From: Turnera subulata
Lineage: Eukaryota > Streptophyta > Magnoliopsida > Malpighiales > Passifloraceae
DNA length: 64,000 nt
Assembly (NCBI GenBank): GCA_028386065.3
Contig: JAKUCV010005671.1
Location: 1 to 64,000, forward strand
Direction of reading: 5' to 3'
The position numbers and the translations under genes were made by a program. Numbering within the stretch: position 1 is the stretch's first letter; each line of letters begins with the position of its first letter. Below the pieces are notes generated by a model that did not search any database, had not been told where the DNA came from, and was given only the letters and a program-made list of their open reading frames with translations. Below are positions 1 through 12,098 of the stretch, one piece after another.

Positions 1-636
1 AATAACTGCTTTGATTTAAAATTTGACATGAAGGCTCTAGCTGAAATTCCTGCAGTCTATTAGATATGAAAAACATAATAGAGTTAGCCGAGCCATAAAA
101 GGAAGCCCTTAGATTGCTTTGGTCCTCTAGGAAGAATGTTTCTTCCATAGGAGTTACAAAGAACCTAGATGAATATAGTTCATCAACAAACACTAAACGT
201 GGAATTCTCGCCAGATCATTCGGTAGTTCCTCTTGCTGCTCATTCACCATGCTATAAGCTAACCTATTTCTTCTTCCTAGAGAGGCACCCTCAACAAAAA
301 AAAACAGTAGCTGGGGAAGGCATTTTTCTTGTCTTGTTGATTTTTCTGAGTTTTCTGCATCTTCCTGTCTCAACCGCCTCCCCTTCTTATAGTCTGAGAT
401 TAGACAACTAGGTGTCAGTTTTTCAAATGTGGACCTTTTTTCTGTCTCAGAAAAGATCCAGAAGATTTTTCGGTAATTAAAACTTTGCATTATTTGTCAG
501 TAAACTCCAAAGCTTTTCAATCTTCGAGGTTTTTGCTTTTGGAAAAGTTTGCCACTACCTTAATTATTGTCCAATAATTCTGATCTTTTTCGACATGAGT
601 GGTAGAAATAAGGCTAAAATTGGCAAATATATAGCG
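1..636. other. No gene identified; upstream flank of a decayed Copia element
   Basis: I see no conserved protein, RNA gene or repeat boundary here. The stretch is AT-rich and lies just upstream of the hairpin array and Copia pol remnant, so it may be decayed gag or leader sequence of that element. The only sizeable open frame (169-411) has no recognisable motif. Confidence 0.4.
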
Positions 637-877
637 AGCCTGAAGCTAGCAGTTGAGTAATTGAAACTTAACATATCCAGCCAGAAGCTGAAATGCTCTA
701 GCCTGAAGCTAGAAATTTTAAGTGTTTAAATACACAAGTTTATATAGCTTGAAGCTGAGACCAGCTAGAAGTTGGCTGATAGATATGTAATTTATAGCTA
801 GTATGCACTAGCCAGAAGCTGGTAAATAATTTTTTCTAAGTTATGCAGCCTGAAGCTGGCACCAACTTGAAGTTGGT
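637..877 (+). repeat. Array of eight short hairpin units with pentaloop NNGAA
   Basis: Eight units share the plan stem - NNGAA - stem. Examples are CAGC-CAGAA-GCTG, CTAGC-CTGAA-GCTAG, CCAGC-TAGAA-GTTGG and ACCAAC-TTGAA-GTTGGT. The stem bases differ between units but stay complementary, with G.T pairs in two, while the loop keeps GAA. The array lies directly upstream of the GAG-pre-integrase part of the Copia pol remnant, between gag and pol by the usual Copia order. A lone similar unit lies near 2667. The function is unknown; a structured RNA in the element transcript is an inference. Confidence 0.75.
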
Positions 878-888
878 ATATGGACTTA

Positions 889-3060
889 TTGTTTGGCATG
901 ACCGGTTGGGCCATCCCGGATCAATAATGATGCACGAAATTTATTGGGTCATTCATTGAAAAATCAGAAGTTTTACAATCAATGAATTTCCACGTATTTG
1001 TGTGCTGCGAAATTAATTATATGGCCTTCCTAAGATGAGATTGGCCTGGAATCACCAGCAAGTTTTGGAAATAATTCAGGGACATGTACGCGGACCAATA
1101 ACTCCGCCGTGTTGACCATCTATGTAATTTTTACGATGCATCGACTAGATGGTCCATTGTGTGACGCAAGTTGGCATTGTGCGCACTTATTTAATAATTT
1201 GGCCACTTGCGGGTACATATCCCTACTTATGTTATTAGACTATATGTCTAGATAATGCTGGTATATTTCTTCAATGGATAATGTATATCATTGGAAATAA
1301 ACCCAAACAGATCTGGGCCATATTGACAATTGATTGCAGGACCATTGATGAAATATCACTGTTTGAGAAAATGGTATTTTGTATGCAGCAACACTTGAGT
1401 GCATCAAGCCAACATGATAAGATCTCTCCTTTAATTGATTAATGGTCACATACTTAGTATCTCCCATCTTCGGACCATCGATTATATAATATAAAAATGC
1501 TCCACCACAGCATTGTTTTGTTGGTGCTTAAAGAAGATTGGGAATATATGTTGTGTATGTTGGGTATGTTAATTTGATGATAGAGTTTACCTAACATAAG
1601 GGGGAGGAAAGAAGCAGCTGGATCAAGATTCAAGATTGTTGAAATGAATTATATATATGAATGATGATCCTCATATAATCAAAAGAAGATGTTTCATTTG
1701 CAAAAAAATTGATATGTAATTGCCAGACACATTTAAATTAAGTGTGATCATATACCAGCTGCAAATGCTCCTGTTTAAATTGATGTTCCTGAAGAACAAT
1801 ATAAGTATGCAAATGAATCTATAGTTTATACTCGGTTCCAAAAAGAAAAGAAATTCTCAATAGAGAAAAAGGAGCAAATGTGATAAGATGGCCCCAGTAA
1901 GAAAATATGGCCTCCAGTAGAGGTTTGAATTAAAAGTCCTCTAGAAGAGGCTGATTCTCTGACACAAAGTGATAAAGTTCCAGAAGTAACTCAAGTACCT
2001 GAAATAAGTGAATATGATGAGATCTCAATTACAGTGTCAGAAGTAAGATGGAACCGACGAGAAATAACCGTCGACAGAATAGAATTTTTATAGCGCTAAA
2101 TATTAAAATAGAAGATCATGAACCTACTAATGAATGCAGGTGCTGTATGATTGGCCAAAATAAAGAGATAATTAAAGGCTGTGTTAGACTCGCTTGCGAA
2201 GCGAGATATTTATCGTACCTATAGTCCGTACACCAGATGGTGTAAAATTGATCGGTCGAAAAATGGGTATTTGTGCGGAAAATATAAATGAGATATAAAG
2301 CACGGTTGCACAAAGTTTTACCCGAACGATCTGGTATTAATTATGAGGAGATTCACTCCCCTGTGGTGGATGCAATTATTTGAAAGGTCTGGCATTATAT
2401 AAAGAATTAGAAATGCATCTAATGAATGCTTTTACAGCCAACTATGGATCCATAAGTTGTGACATATACATAAAGATCCCTGCAGGATCCCAGTTGCCTG
2501 AAGCAACTAATTCCCGGGAAATTACAAAAATTGAACTGAGTTTAAATCATTTTGAGTATGAATAAATTTGTATGTTTAGTGATTGGAATTCCAGAAGAGG
2601 TTTCCAAATACCGTGCTATTAGACTGGTCCTGGAGTACCCTGTCTAAGTGCAATATATATTGCTTGTAACATAAAGCCTGAAGCTTTTGATTTAAGCCTA
2701 TTGGCAATATATGTATTTGCTCTTATCTTCGGAGAATAACAAATGTGTAATCCTGTAAACCCGAAAGAGAGTATAGTTGATTTTTGCAGATGTAGATTCC
2801 TTATTTAATCCACATAAAGCACAGACGGACATCAGCTACAACTTTACACATGATGTTGCTATATTATCGGGCCTACAAAAGCAAGATGGGAAGAAAGACG
2901 CTCCAAACGACAAAATTATGAAGATTATGCTGCCAACTCTGTCCAATTGAAGTTATGATGTAACGAAAATGATCAGACAAAACACACGTCACCAGAAGCT
3001 GACAAGGACGATTGGCATGCAATAATATCAAGCAATCAATGGAGGCCAAAATGAGGGGGA
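889..3060 (+). pseudogene. Ty1/Copia pol remnant (GAG-pre-integrase, integrase, RT, RNase H)
   Basis: Translation of the plus strand gives an ordered but broken Copia polyprotein. The GAG-pre-integrase motif WHDRLGHPG is at about 894. An integrase fragment with GPI-PPC and DASTRW-like residues is at about 1080-1200. The linker before reverse transcriptase is at about 1735-2100, with RWNR and the VRTPDGVK motif that marks the start of RT. An RT core fragment carrying DIYIKIPAG lies at about 2380-2520, and an RNase H remnant (FADVDSLFNPHKAQ) at about 2785-2850. Stops, frameshifts and large deletions, including most of integrase, rule out function. Protease was not seen. This is a non-functional fossil whose 5' LTR lies outside the window. 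Confidence 0.85.
3050..3060 (+). other. Copia polypurine tract
   Basis: ATGAGGGGGAG is the typical Copia polypurine tract after pol. A second purine run, AAGAGGGAG at 3185-3193, directly precedes the proposed 3' LTR and is the more likely plus-strand priming site. Confidence 0.6.
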
Positions 3061-3193
3061 GTAGAATATGCACTGTACTTTTTTTTCCTTCACCAAGTTT
3101 TTATCCCACTGGGTTTTTCTTGGTAAGGTTTTTAATGAGGTGGTATCCCCAAAGTGAATTCTACCCATCAACACAATGACATCCAAGAGGGAG

Positions 3194-3419
3194 TGTTATA
3201 AAATAATGTATAAATACATGTATGTATGTTATTGTGATACATACCAAATACATATACTATACAGTATTCCTACTTATTATATATGTGTAAATCAGAAATG
3301 GGGAGGTTAATGAAAAACTGAAACCGGGTAATGAAACCCGTGACCGGAACCTCGCTGGAGCTCACCGGAAAAATCCTTTCCCCCTCAAACGTCTCCTTCT
3401 TCCTCTTTTATTTATAACA
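3194..3419 (+). mobile_element. Copia 3' LTR (short)
   Basis: The segment starts TGTTATAAA and ends TTTATAACA, an inverted-repeat LTR terminus of TG...CA form, right after a purine tract. The 226-bp length is short but within the range of Copia LTRs. The 5' partner is not in the window, so LTR identity and target-site duplication cannot be checked. Confidence 0.55.
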
Positions 3420-3541
3420 CTAGTATCATTAATCCTTTTAAAGCTCTTCCTCACTCAAACTGCCTGATTCTTGTTGATGGGTGGGATCCTCTCATTATAC
3501 CCCCCCAAAAAAAGGGACTATGAATTCGGGTAGTTTTTTTT

Positions 3542-5290
3542 GGATTAAAGCGTTTTTGTCCCTGTGTAAGGCCTCAAAGTTGGATTTCATCCTCGTGTAA
3601 GTTTTTGGCATTTTTTCATCTTTTCGTTCGACCCGTTTGGACTGTTTTGGACTCTCCGGCCAGAATCCGACAAAAATCGTTGACGTGACACATTTTCCGG
3701 TGCCATATCAGTTTTTTGGGTCCCACATGTCAGGAAAAATCCAAAACCAAACTGAGATCCACCCGACTCGTTCTGCCCACCTTAGCGACCCTGAACCCAA
3801 ATTATAATTTTTTAATCTAATTTTCTATATAATCTAAATCTAATAAATTTATATTAATCTAAATTGAATTCTTATTATGCTTTTTTTAAACACGAATTTG
3901 TATTATACTTTATTTTGGTCGAAGACCGGAGATCGATTATATTAATCACAAAATCAAACTACAAAGTCAGGGTTAGAAATCAATCCATATCACCCCTATC
4001 ATTCATGCGACTTCGTGTTAGTCTCGTTTTCTCCTTGTGGTTGTGTTGAGATTATTTGCTTGCAGGTGTACGGCTGCCATGGCTACGAGGACGGTGGCTG
4101 AGTTAGTGTTGCAGACGCCGGCCACAGGTTGAAAGCGGCATTTTACTCACTGCCCTTACCAGATCGAGACTTGGTTGTTGCGGGTTGTGGATGGTGGTGC
4201 CCAATCGGAGGACCCCAACACCCAATCAGAGGAGCAGGCCACCCAACCAGAGGAGCGGGCCATTGCTTGTGGATTTCGTTGCCACCGCTGATTTCTGCAA
4301 TAGGCGGCGTCATTTACAAATTCAGGTGTGACTCTCTATGGGTCGCGCGAGAAGTCGGTGGTTTTGTCCCTTGTTCCAGTGGGGGTCTCCAAGCAACGGG
4401 ATCTCTTGTGGGAGGTGGAACGACGAGTTTTGTGGCTCGATGCTCTCGTTCCCACTTCGTCTTCCTCGGCAAGTTCGAGCAGCAGATTCGGATCGAGGAT
4501 GGCTGCTGTTGCTCTTGATTGAGTGCGCAGAGTAGCGCCTTTGTAAAAGCAGTGCTTGTCAGAGCGAGGTAGGCTTCGTTGCTGCTGTGTGCTCCGGCCG
4601 TTGCGGGCAGTGCTCATGGCGGTGGCGGCCGCCCGTGGCAGTTGCTCCTGCCATTGTCTCTGCGTCACTTTCCTTTTTTTTTCGACCAAAAAAAGATGGA
4701 TAGAAAAAATAAATAAATAACGATAAGATTAATATAAATTAAATTCAGATTAATGTAAATTAATTAAATTTAGATTAATAATAAAGTAAAGCAAACCATT
4801 AATAAAAGGGTTCGGGGTTGTTCGGGTGGAAGAAACAGGTCGGGTGGAGCATGGTTGATTTTTTTATTAACATCCCATGAATAATAATAATATGGAAATT
4901 TATAAATTTATTAAATTTATATTAATAATAAAGCATACCAGTAATAAAAATATTTTATATTATGGTTTATTATTTCAGAGTTAGGCTAAATTTATTATTC
5001 AAATTATCATCACATTGTCATTATAATTTAAAATAATAAAATTATAATTTGGATTCTGGGTCATTCGGGTGGGCTACTTTGCGTGGCATTTGGGTCAGGT
5101 TGAACCGTGACATGTGGGACCCAAAAATCTGATGTGGCACCAGAAAATATGCCACGTTAGCGATTTTCGCCGGGTTCTAGCCGAAGAGACCAAAACAATC
5201 CAAACGGGTCGAACAGAAGGATGAAAAAAGACCAAAATCCTACACAAGGATGAAATTCGACTTTGAGGCCTTGCACAGGGACAACGCTTC
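3542..5290. mobile_element. TIR element, MULE-type (Pack-MULE-like), right end damaged
   Basis: The left terminus GGATTAAAGCGTTTTTGTCC and about 230 bp behind it recur inverted at about 5055-5290. Both arms carry GTCCCTGTG, AAGGCCTCAAAGT and a GGTCCCACATGT-like block. The long TIRs and a GC-rich unrelated centre (about 4060-4670) suit a Mutator-like element that captured host sequence. No transposase was seen. The right tip lacks the final GGATTAA, and a T-run that I read as the poly(A) of the adjacent LINE abuts it, so the target-site duplication is lost. The same TIR family occurs at 55855-57229 with a different interior. Confidence 0.7.
4060..4670. other. GC-rich interior of the TIR element, possible captured host sequence
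   Basis: This block is much richer in GC than the surrounding AT-rich arms. It contains several short overlapping open frames on both strands, but none shows a motif I recognise. A short direct repeat (CCCAACACCCAATCAGAGGA and variants) lies at about 4200-4260. By analogy with Pack-MULEs it may be a gene fragment, but no parent gene was identified. Confidence 0.4.
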
Positions 5291-7090
5291 TGTTTTTTTT
5301 TTTTGCTGATAAAATGCTTTTATTAAGTTAAATAAAAAAGTCACAAGAAACTTTAACATCTGTGGTATAAGCCACGGGTAACGGGATACAACTATCAAGA
5401 GAGATGCCATAGTCGTGGAAGTCTTCATCCAGAATTAGAGCTCTCTTAGCTAATATATCTACTACGAAATTACACTCACGAAAGACATGCTTAAAGGACA
5501 CCTCCCATGGTTATTAGATAAGGTTTCTAATACAGTTCATCAAGGGGAGAGTGGCAAAGTAATTTCGCTTCCTCCCAAGATGAGGTTAGTGACGTCAAAA
5601 TTATGAACCTCAATTTTAAGAGCAGTTAAATCTAAGCTTGCAGGTAATGTAAGAGCATCATATACGGCCCATATTTCATTCACAAAGTGACCACAATTGC
5701 AGAGTTTATGTGTAAACCCTTGAATCCATCTCCCATCCGAGTTGCGGACGACACCCCATGTCCCGGGTTGACCAATTATAGGGCAATAGGACCCATCGAA
5801 ATTCGCTTTGAGCACTCATTGATTCAGCGTGACCCATCGAATTTGTTTGGTAAACGTGGAAGTGGGCACCCCCTGTTTGACTGCATCAGTGGTTTCTCTC
5901 CATACTGAATATGCATAGTGAGTAATATTGTCACTAAGTCTGGTAGCCTCCTTGTTGAGCCATTAGGCTTCCAGATGATCCATGTTGCCATGCCAAAACT
6001 AAGGGACCATGGACATAAAAAAAAATTGCCACCATAGTCTACCTTGAGAGATTGATGCATCCAAGCTACCATATCTTGTTCTTCAAAGAAAACGTTCAGA
6101 TAATTATGATTAAGAAAATCATGCCAAATTTCCCTCACATACCTGCAGTCAGGCAATGCATGTAAGGTTGTCTCTGTTCAGATTTGCATCGCGGGCATGT
6201 ATCAGTTATGCTATGTGACATCACACTATTTCAGCATTGGTAAGGATCGCTCTATGTGCAACTTGCCATAGTAAAGTACGGGCACGGGGGAGCTCATTCC
6301 ACTTCCAAATTTTACACCAAGGTTCTTTGAGAGAGGGTTCAGTTGTGCTAGAAATAAGCTTGTATGCCGACTTTACTGAACATTCGCCGGACCCAGTACA
6401 ATCCCATACGGTGATATCGTTTCCAGCATTTAGCGTTGGTACTTAGGAGAGAGCTAGTAGTCCAATGATGTGTGGTGGAAGGAGGGGCTATAAATGTTCC
6501 ACGTCACAATTTCCATCCTGGTGGACGTAGCAGAGGACATAACGAGATAAGTGTTCATCGTGAATCTTCGTGATGGCATAGGAGAGGAGATTTACATCGC
6601 TACCTAACCAATTATCTGTCCAGAAACATGCATTCCTCTCACTGCTAATTATCCATTGTGTGCCTTCTTGGAGAGTAGGCCAAGCCTTGCATATACCCTG
6701 CCACACATGTGAATAGTGCTTACCTGAAACCATTTTCAGTAGATAGTTAGTGCCAACACCATATTTAGCTTTTAATAATCTTACCCATAGTGAGTCAGGT
6801 TGTATTAGGAATTTCCTAGCAAGTTTCACTAAGAAACCTTCATTCGCTTCATCTTTTGGCTTACAGACCTTATTCTAGCTAACTAGATAGGGCTTATGCT
6901 CCTCTTTAGTTGACCCCATAGGAATTGTCTAGCTTGTTCATCAACTTCCTTACATATCGAATAAGGGATAGACAACATTTGCATTGTATAGAAGGGTATA
7001 GCTTGTAGCACAGATTGGGTCAATGTCAGTCGACCTGCAATAGAAAGAGAGGATGCTTTCCAGCTGTGAATATCCAAATTTGACCATCCA
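5291..7090 (-). pseudogene. L1-type LINE 3' fragment (RT C-terminus, zf-RVT, RNase H)
   Basis: Read on the minus strand, 7084-6883 gives the SSLSIAGRLTL and FLWG block downstream of plant LINE reverse transcriptase. Then 6829-6488 gives the LLKAKYG / WTDNWLG block. The zf-RVT region (PRARTLLWQVAHRAILTNAE) and CRYVREIWH follow, and RNase H (KANFDGSY, NEIWAVYDAL) lies at 5815-5540. A T-run at 5291-5304 is the poly(A) tail of the 3' end. Frameshifts and stops separate the blocks, and the third RNase H acidic position reads IEVHN instead of IEVDN. The 5' part (endonuclease and RT core) is missing, as in 5'-truncated insertions. Confidence 0.85.
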
Positions 7091-7186
7091 TATTTTGTTA
7101 AGTTAGACTTTATAATATGTTGTAATCCAGGGTTAATTAGATGATTTAATTTTGGGCTTAGAATGTGTTAAAAGTTTAACTGATAA

Positions 7187-8185
7187 AATGTGGGAGCCCA
7201 CAAGGAGTAGCCCACAAGAAATACATTTCTTGCAGCTCACTTAGGCTCTAATTTTTGTAGAAAATCAGAATCAAATTTACCTTTTATGGAAGATATAATA
7301 ATGTGGTAAAGGAGTATTGATTTGGGTACATTTGAGTGTATAATATTGTTGATTGGAGGTAATATGGAAGAATAATAATCAAGAAAGGAGTATATATTGG
7401 TTGATAGCATTTGATTCACGTAGAAAAATTAATCAGACTGGAATCAATAGGATTCTGAAGACAAAAAAGGCAAGAATATGTACAGTAATTAGGGTCCGAT
7501 GGTCATCTCACAAAGACTGCCAGGCCCGGGCGGTCATGGAAGGAAAGACAGCTACGCCCGGCACCAGCGGTCATGCGTAGCTGTTACATAGAAAATCTTA
7601 AATTTTCGACCATAATGACGATCCTACGCTTATTTGGTTGAATTTTTAGCAAGGGTCCCAACCATTGATGAGGTCCATGACCTTTGCACTCAGGAACTCT
7701 ATAAACAGGACTCTCCTATTCACTTCCAAGAGGTCCAGAAAATCAGAGAACACACACTCTCTATACACACCCTTAGAAGCTTAAGGCTTAGAGAAACTCT
7801 ACTTCTCCAACCGTTCAAACACTTTTCTTTACTATTATTATGTTGAAATTCTCGGGGAATCGAGCACCGGAAAGCGTCAATATAGAAGGTTAGAAGCCGA
7901 TCAAGGCGGAACTGAGAGGAGGGAAGCTTGCAAATACAATTTACTACCTGAGAAGGCGAGGAACAAGGAAGAAAGGTCTGTAAGAGGTAAGTTTTCTATC
8001 CCTTTTAATTCTGATGTATTGATGATGTGCTAAGATGCTTGCTGTTGATATGATGATGTGTCCACACTGCTAATATGTAAGAACCACGTGAGCTTTGAAC
8101 TCGGTCGCCGTGGTACATAGGTAGTCTCTACTGGTAGAGACTCAAGCCAAATCTTTTCATTCCCCCTTTACCCTCCCCCGCATTA
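7187..8185 (+). mobile_element. Gypsy-type LTR fragment (family G)
   Basis: The order of landmarks matches the better preserved copy at 57242-61746. There is a U3-like start (TGGGAGCCCACAAGGAG), a GC-rich block with GGCGGTCAT-type units at about 7510-7580, and a TATA-like CTATAAACAGG at about 7700. A TTAGAGAAACTCTACTTCTCC block follows, and the GTACATAGGTAGTCTCTACTGG stretch near 8115 matches 61328. No coding capacity was seen. The right edge is where homology stops. Confidence 0.5.
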
Positions 8186-9144
8186 TTTAATTTTGGCAAA
8201 AGTACCTTTACAAGACCTCAGTTAACCAAAAATACTCAGTTTGGGTATCGAGTTACAAAAAATTCAATTTTCCCTCCCAACTACGATATTTCATCCAACT
8301 TGGGTACTCAGTTATCTCAATCTCATCCAAATCACCCAAAGTTAAAATTGAAGCACTATTCACCCAATTTGGCATGTGCTGGAGGCTAATGTGGACGTGT
8401 CACGTGGCTGTTCGCACCCGGTTGGCGCCCTTGACTGAGGTGGACCAGTAAAAAGATGACATGTGGCATGAGGGGGGGGTCTCAAATTAAAAAATATTTT
8501 AAAGTGTAAGATGAATATTTGTAATTTTAAAAAATTAAAGCAAATCATTTTATCTCATTAATTTAATATCCAAATAAATAAAAAATAAATAAATTATTGT
8601 ATTGATTAATCTAACCAATCACATTATTCTAATGTAATTAATTTAATATCCAAGTAAACTAATAAATTTGACTAAAAATATTATTTATCTCCCTATTTTT
8701 TTAAATATATTCAACAATATTTTTTTGGTGATTTAAATAAATCAACAAAGTAACCAAAACCTGATTAATCACCCGCCATAAAAAACTATCGAAAGGAAGG
8801 AAGGAGAGAAGAGATCAAACAGCGAGGCTTACCTCGATGGAAAGGAGGCGACGGTGAATCGAGCCCAAACTCCAAGCCCCAACTTGCTTGCAGGCCGACT
8901 CTTTTATCACGGCCTTTCCCAAGCTGCTCTCCTCTCGTGCAGGTGCTAGATGGCGGCAGCGTCGTGAGGGAGTAGAGGAAAAGATGGTGATGGCAACGAC
9001 TAGTCCCAAAGGGGAAGAGAAGAGATTGCGGGAGAGAGAGAAGAGAGGAGGAGCGATGGAAAAGAGAGAAGATAAGAAAAGAGAAAAAAGAAAAGAGGAG
9101 GGCTAGGGTTTACCCCGCCCGATGGCGGCAGCGTCCCATGGCGG
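8186..9144. other. Unassigned insert with AT-rich arms and a GC-rich, purine-rich right part
   Basis: The left part starts near TTGGCAAAAGTACC and resembles the arm of a TIR element, but I found no matching inverted arm. Positions 8790-9110 are GC- and purine-rich with short open frames and no recognisable domain. It separates two blocks of family-G LTR sequence and may be a truncated TIR element. Confidence 0.3.
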
Positions 9145-11630
9145 AACCTGGGCACCCCAACCTTGCTCCCCGGCCAAGCATGGCCGGCCGACGGTCTAGT
9201 GCCAAGAAATCCCCCCTGTTCAGTCACAGTTGTCCGATTTTGTACCGGCAGTTAAAAAGTTGAGGTTTCATTTGAATTTCATGAAATTTAAGAAGTATAT
9301 TCAAGAAACGAAGATGTATCTCCCAAATTTTTTGGAAAATTTTCTGAGGTCCCGGCGGGTCCCGTTTGCGCGCTCAAAGTTCCTTGACATGAAGCCATTG
9401 TGGTCAAGATGGTGACCAGCCGGTCACCAAATTAGCCTAAAGCCATGAGATGATGACTGGTAGCTACAGCCATGTGCAAAACCCTAGGATAGTAATTACG
9501 ACTATGCCACTCCTTAGTAAAACTATAAATAAGGGTCCCCTCCCTTTATTTTTCTTCATCCCGAGAGTCGCGCTCTCTAGTGCACATTTTTGTACTTTTC
9601 TGTCTCCCTCCCTATCCCGCTCTAAATCGTTACTAAAAGGGTTTTATTTTTCATCCTCTTCTACCTCCCTTATCCCCTTCTAAGAACGGAATTCGGGCAC
9701 GAAGTCGTCGTCTTCCTAAGCATCCTTTTGCGAGTTAGAGCTCTATCTCTCCCTTCGTCTTAGGATCTCTTTCGGGTTTCCATCATAAAGTTACAATGCT
9801 GAAATTATTTTAGCAAATTGCTAAATTCTATGCCACTATAATGTCCGGATTGATATCCATGTGTCATTATTGGTATATCGTTATGATGCCAAAATAATTG
9901 CGGTACTCGCTAACAGTACCGTATGGAGACCGATTTATTTTTAAGCACTTTACTGAATGTTTTGTTGCATTTATTGCATTATAAATATTACATTTGTTTG
10001 CTTGTTTGCTTGCTAGTATTGCATGTTAGGGGATCCCCAAAGATGAAATGGGTATGAGTACTAGAATACTCAACCAACTTTTGTACTCGATGCGAAAATC
10101 TATAAACTTTGTTAAACAAGACGCTTTCTAAAAGCTTTTCAGTGATGCCTTCGATGATGACGATATCTTTGTTAATGATATCAAGTATATTCTCCGATGC
10201 TTTTTGCAAAACCCATTTGGGGCATGAACATCTTCTTTTGTAAAATCCACCCATTTTTCACAAAATGAGTTTGAACGCATACATAACTCACTTTATCCAA
10301 AATAGCATGTTTTCGAAGAAAAATCACTAAACTTATGTTTTCCAAACATAAAATGCCTTTGCCAAGAATCCATTTTGAAAGTAAATATGAAAGAAATAAA
10401 ATGAATGTTTTGATACCAATCATCTTTTTTGTTATCAATGCTCTATGGCCGAAGTAGCCATAGAAGCCAGAGCATCCCTCGTCAGGCATTTGTCTAAGTC
10501 TAGACACATGAACCTAAAAAACGGTTTTCAACTAAACCATTGCATGTTTCCAAAACTTGCTCACTTATACACTTCGTGAATACATTAGTTTTACGCGCAA
10601 AATTCCACTTTCGCATGGAGATGACATAAGTTTGCATTAAGAAATTTCTTTTAATGCCCAAATATGTTTTGTACAACGCATTCGTCCTAACATACTATAT
10701 GAGAAGCACGATTGCTTGCACTTGGTATAGTGCTTTGAGAAACTAAGCCCATTGTCATAGCACGGGACATAGAAGTTCGTTTAAGTGAGGATTGGGCCAA
10801 TCCTAGAAGAAGACCTAGATTAGCCTTGGGAATCCCCATTTGGATGAAATACCAGAGCTTTGAACCTGCTGCTAGGGGAAACATAGGCAGTCTGAAGTGG
10901 ACGAGAAGCAAGCTCAAATGTTTTACTTTCTTGCACTGCATCTCATATCACATGTACATTTTGCACATCCACACTATATATATAAATATATGATTGTTTG
11001 CTTCATTGTTTGTTAACATGAAGAACTTGTACAAAATTCCACTTTCGCATGGAGATGACATAAGTTTGCATTAAAAAATTTCCTTTAATGCCAAATATAT
11101 TTTTTACAACGCATTCGTCCTAAGATATTATATGAGAAGCATGATTGCTTGCGCTTGGTATACTGCTTTGAGAAACTAAGTTCATCGTCATAGCACGGGG
11201 CATAGAAGTTCGTTTAAGTGAGAATTGGGGCAATCCTAGAAGAAGACCTAGATTAGCCATGGGGATTCCCATTTGGATGAACTACTAGAGCTTTGAGCCC
11301 ACTGCTAGGGGTTACGTAGGCAGTCTGAAGTGGACGAGACTCAAGCTCCAATGTTTTACTTTCTTGCACTGCATTTCATATCATATATATCATGATTGTT
11401 TGTTTCAATGTTTGTTAACATGAAGTACTTGCATTTATCCGACTATGAAACATACACATTGACTTTGGCATCCAATATTACCGACATTGTCTCTGCTTGG
11501 ACATCCAATACCAACAGTCGCAGACATTCTCAGTCGAATATTTCACTCTACATTACTCAGTTACTGGATATGTACAACAGATTGCCAGCGGCTTTCAGAA
11601 TCCAAAAGTTTCAGTGGACGTAGGTTGGGC
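9145..11630 (+). mobile_element. Family-G Gypsy LTR interior, copy 1
   Basis: Landmarks shared with the LTR at 57242-61746 include GTCGCGCTCTCTAGTG-type sequence near 9566, CGGAATTCGGGCACGAAGTC near 9689 and the GCAAGCTCAAATG block. GTTTGTTAACATGAAG followed by a GGCATCCAATA-type block also matches. Short open frames are accidental. Confidence 0.6.
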
Positions 11631-11964
11631 TCCACCTCCACTAGGATGGTAGCATGTCAATACTAATGGGTGTCATGAACTCTTGCAATAACCGTGCAGG
11701 TATCTGTGGCTTGATTTGCGACACAAAAGGAAGATGGTGCTAAAGTTTCATCCATGGATTACGCCCCAACACAAGCTTTTAGGCAGAGTTGTGGGCTATT
11801 TATGATGTTCAATGTGTTGCTTGGAGCATGAGCATAACCCACTTGATCGTCGAAACAGACAACCAAGAAGCGGCTCGAATCCTAAGCAATAAACTTTTCA
11901 GTAAGTTGGAACATCTACCTCTGTTGGAGTGTATTTGCTCCTTGTTATCCCAGAAGTGGACGGT
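11631..11964 (+). pseudogene. LINE RNase H fragment, copy 1 (truncated)
   Basis: A frame at 11789-11960 gives an RNase H-like stretch (WAIYDVQ, then LIVETDNQEAARIL, where ETDN carries the acidic residue of the fold), as in plant LINE tails. Upstream pieces are out of frame. It stops abruptly at the junction of the tandem duplication, without the poly(A) seen in copy 2. Confidence 0.65.
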
Positions 11965-12048
11965 CACAGGAAAAGCCATCTTGGTCACAATCGAAGCCAT
12001 CCTGGTCACAGGCAAAGCCATCACGATCACGAACAAAGCCGTACCGGT
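11965..12048 (+). repeat. 21-bp tandem repeat, about four units
   Basis: Units of the form GTCACAGGAAAAGCCATCTTG repeat about four times with substitutions, sitting exactly at the junction between the two large duplicated units. It is probably part of the U3 of the LTR, where other family members also carry repeat arrays. Confidence 0.7.
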
Positions 12049-12098
12049 TATAGTTGAAGGAAAAGGGCTGAAACCATGAGCTGACCATGCATGGCCAG

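Noticed and set aside
169..411. Open frame of 80 codons near the window start
   Set aside because: No recognisable motif or splice partner; low-complexity pyrimidine-rich C-terminus; lies in decayed repeat sequence.
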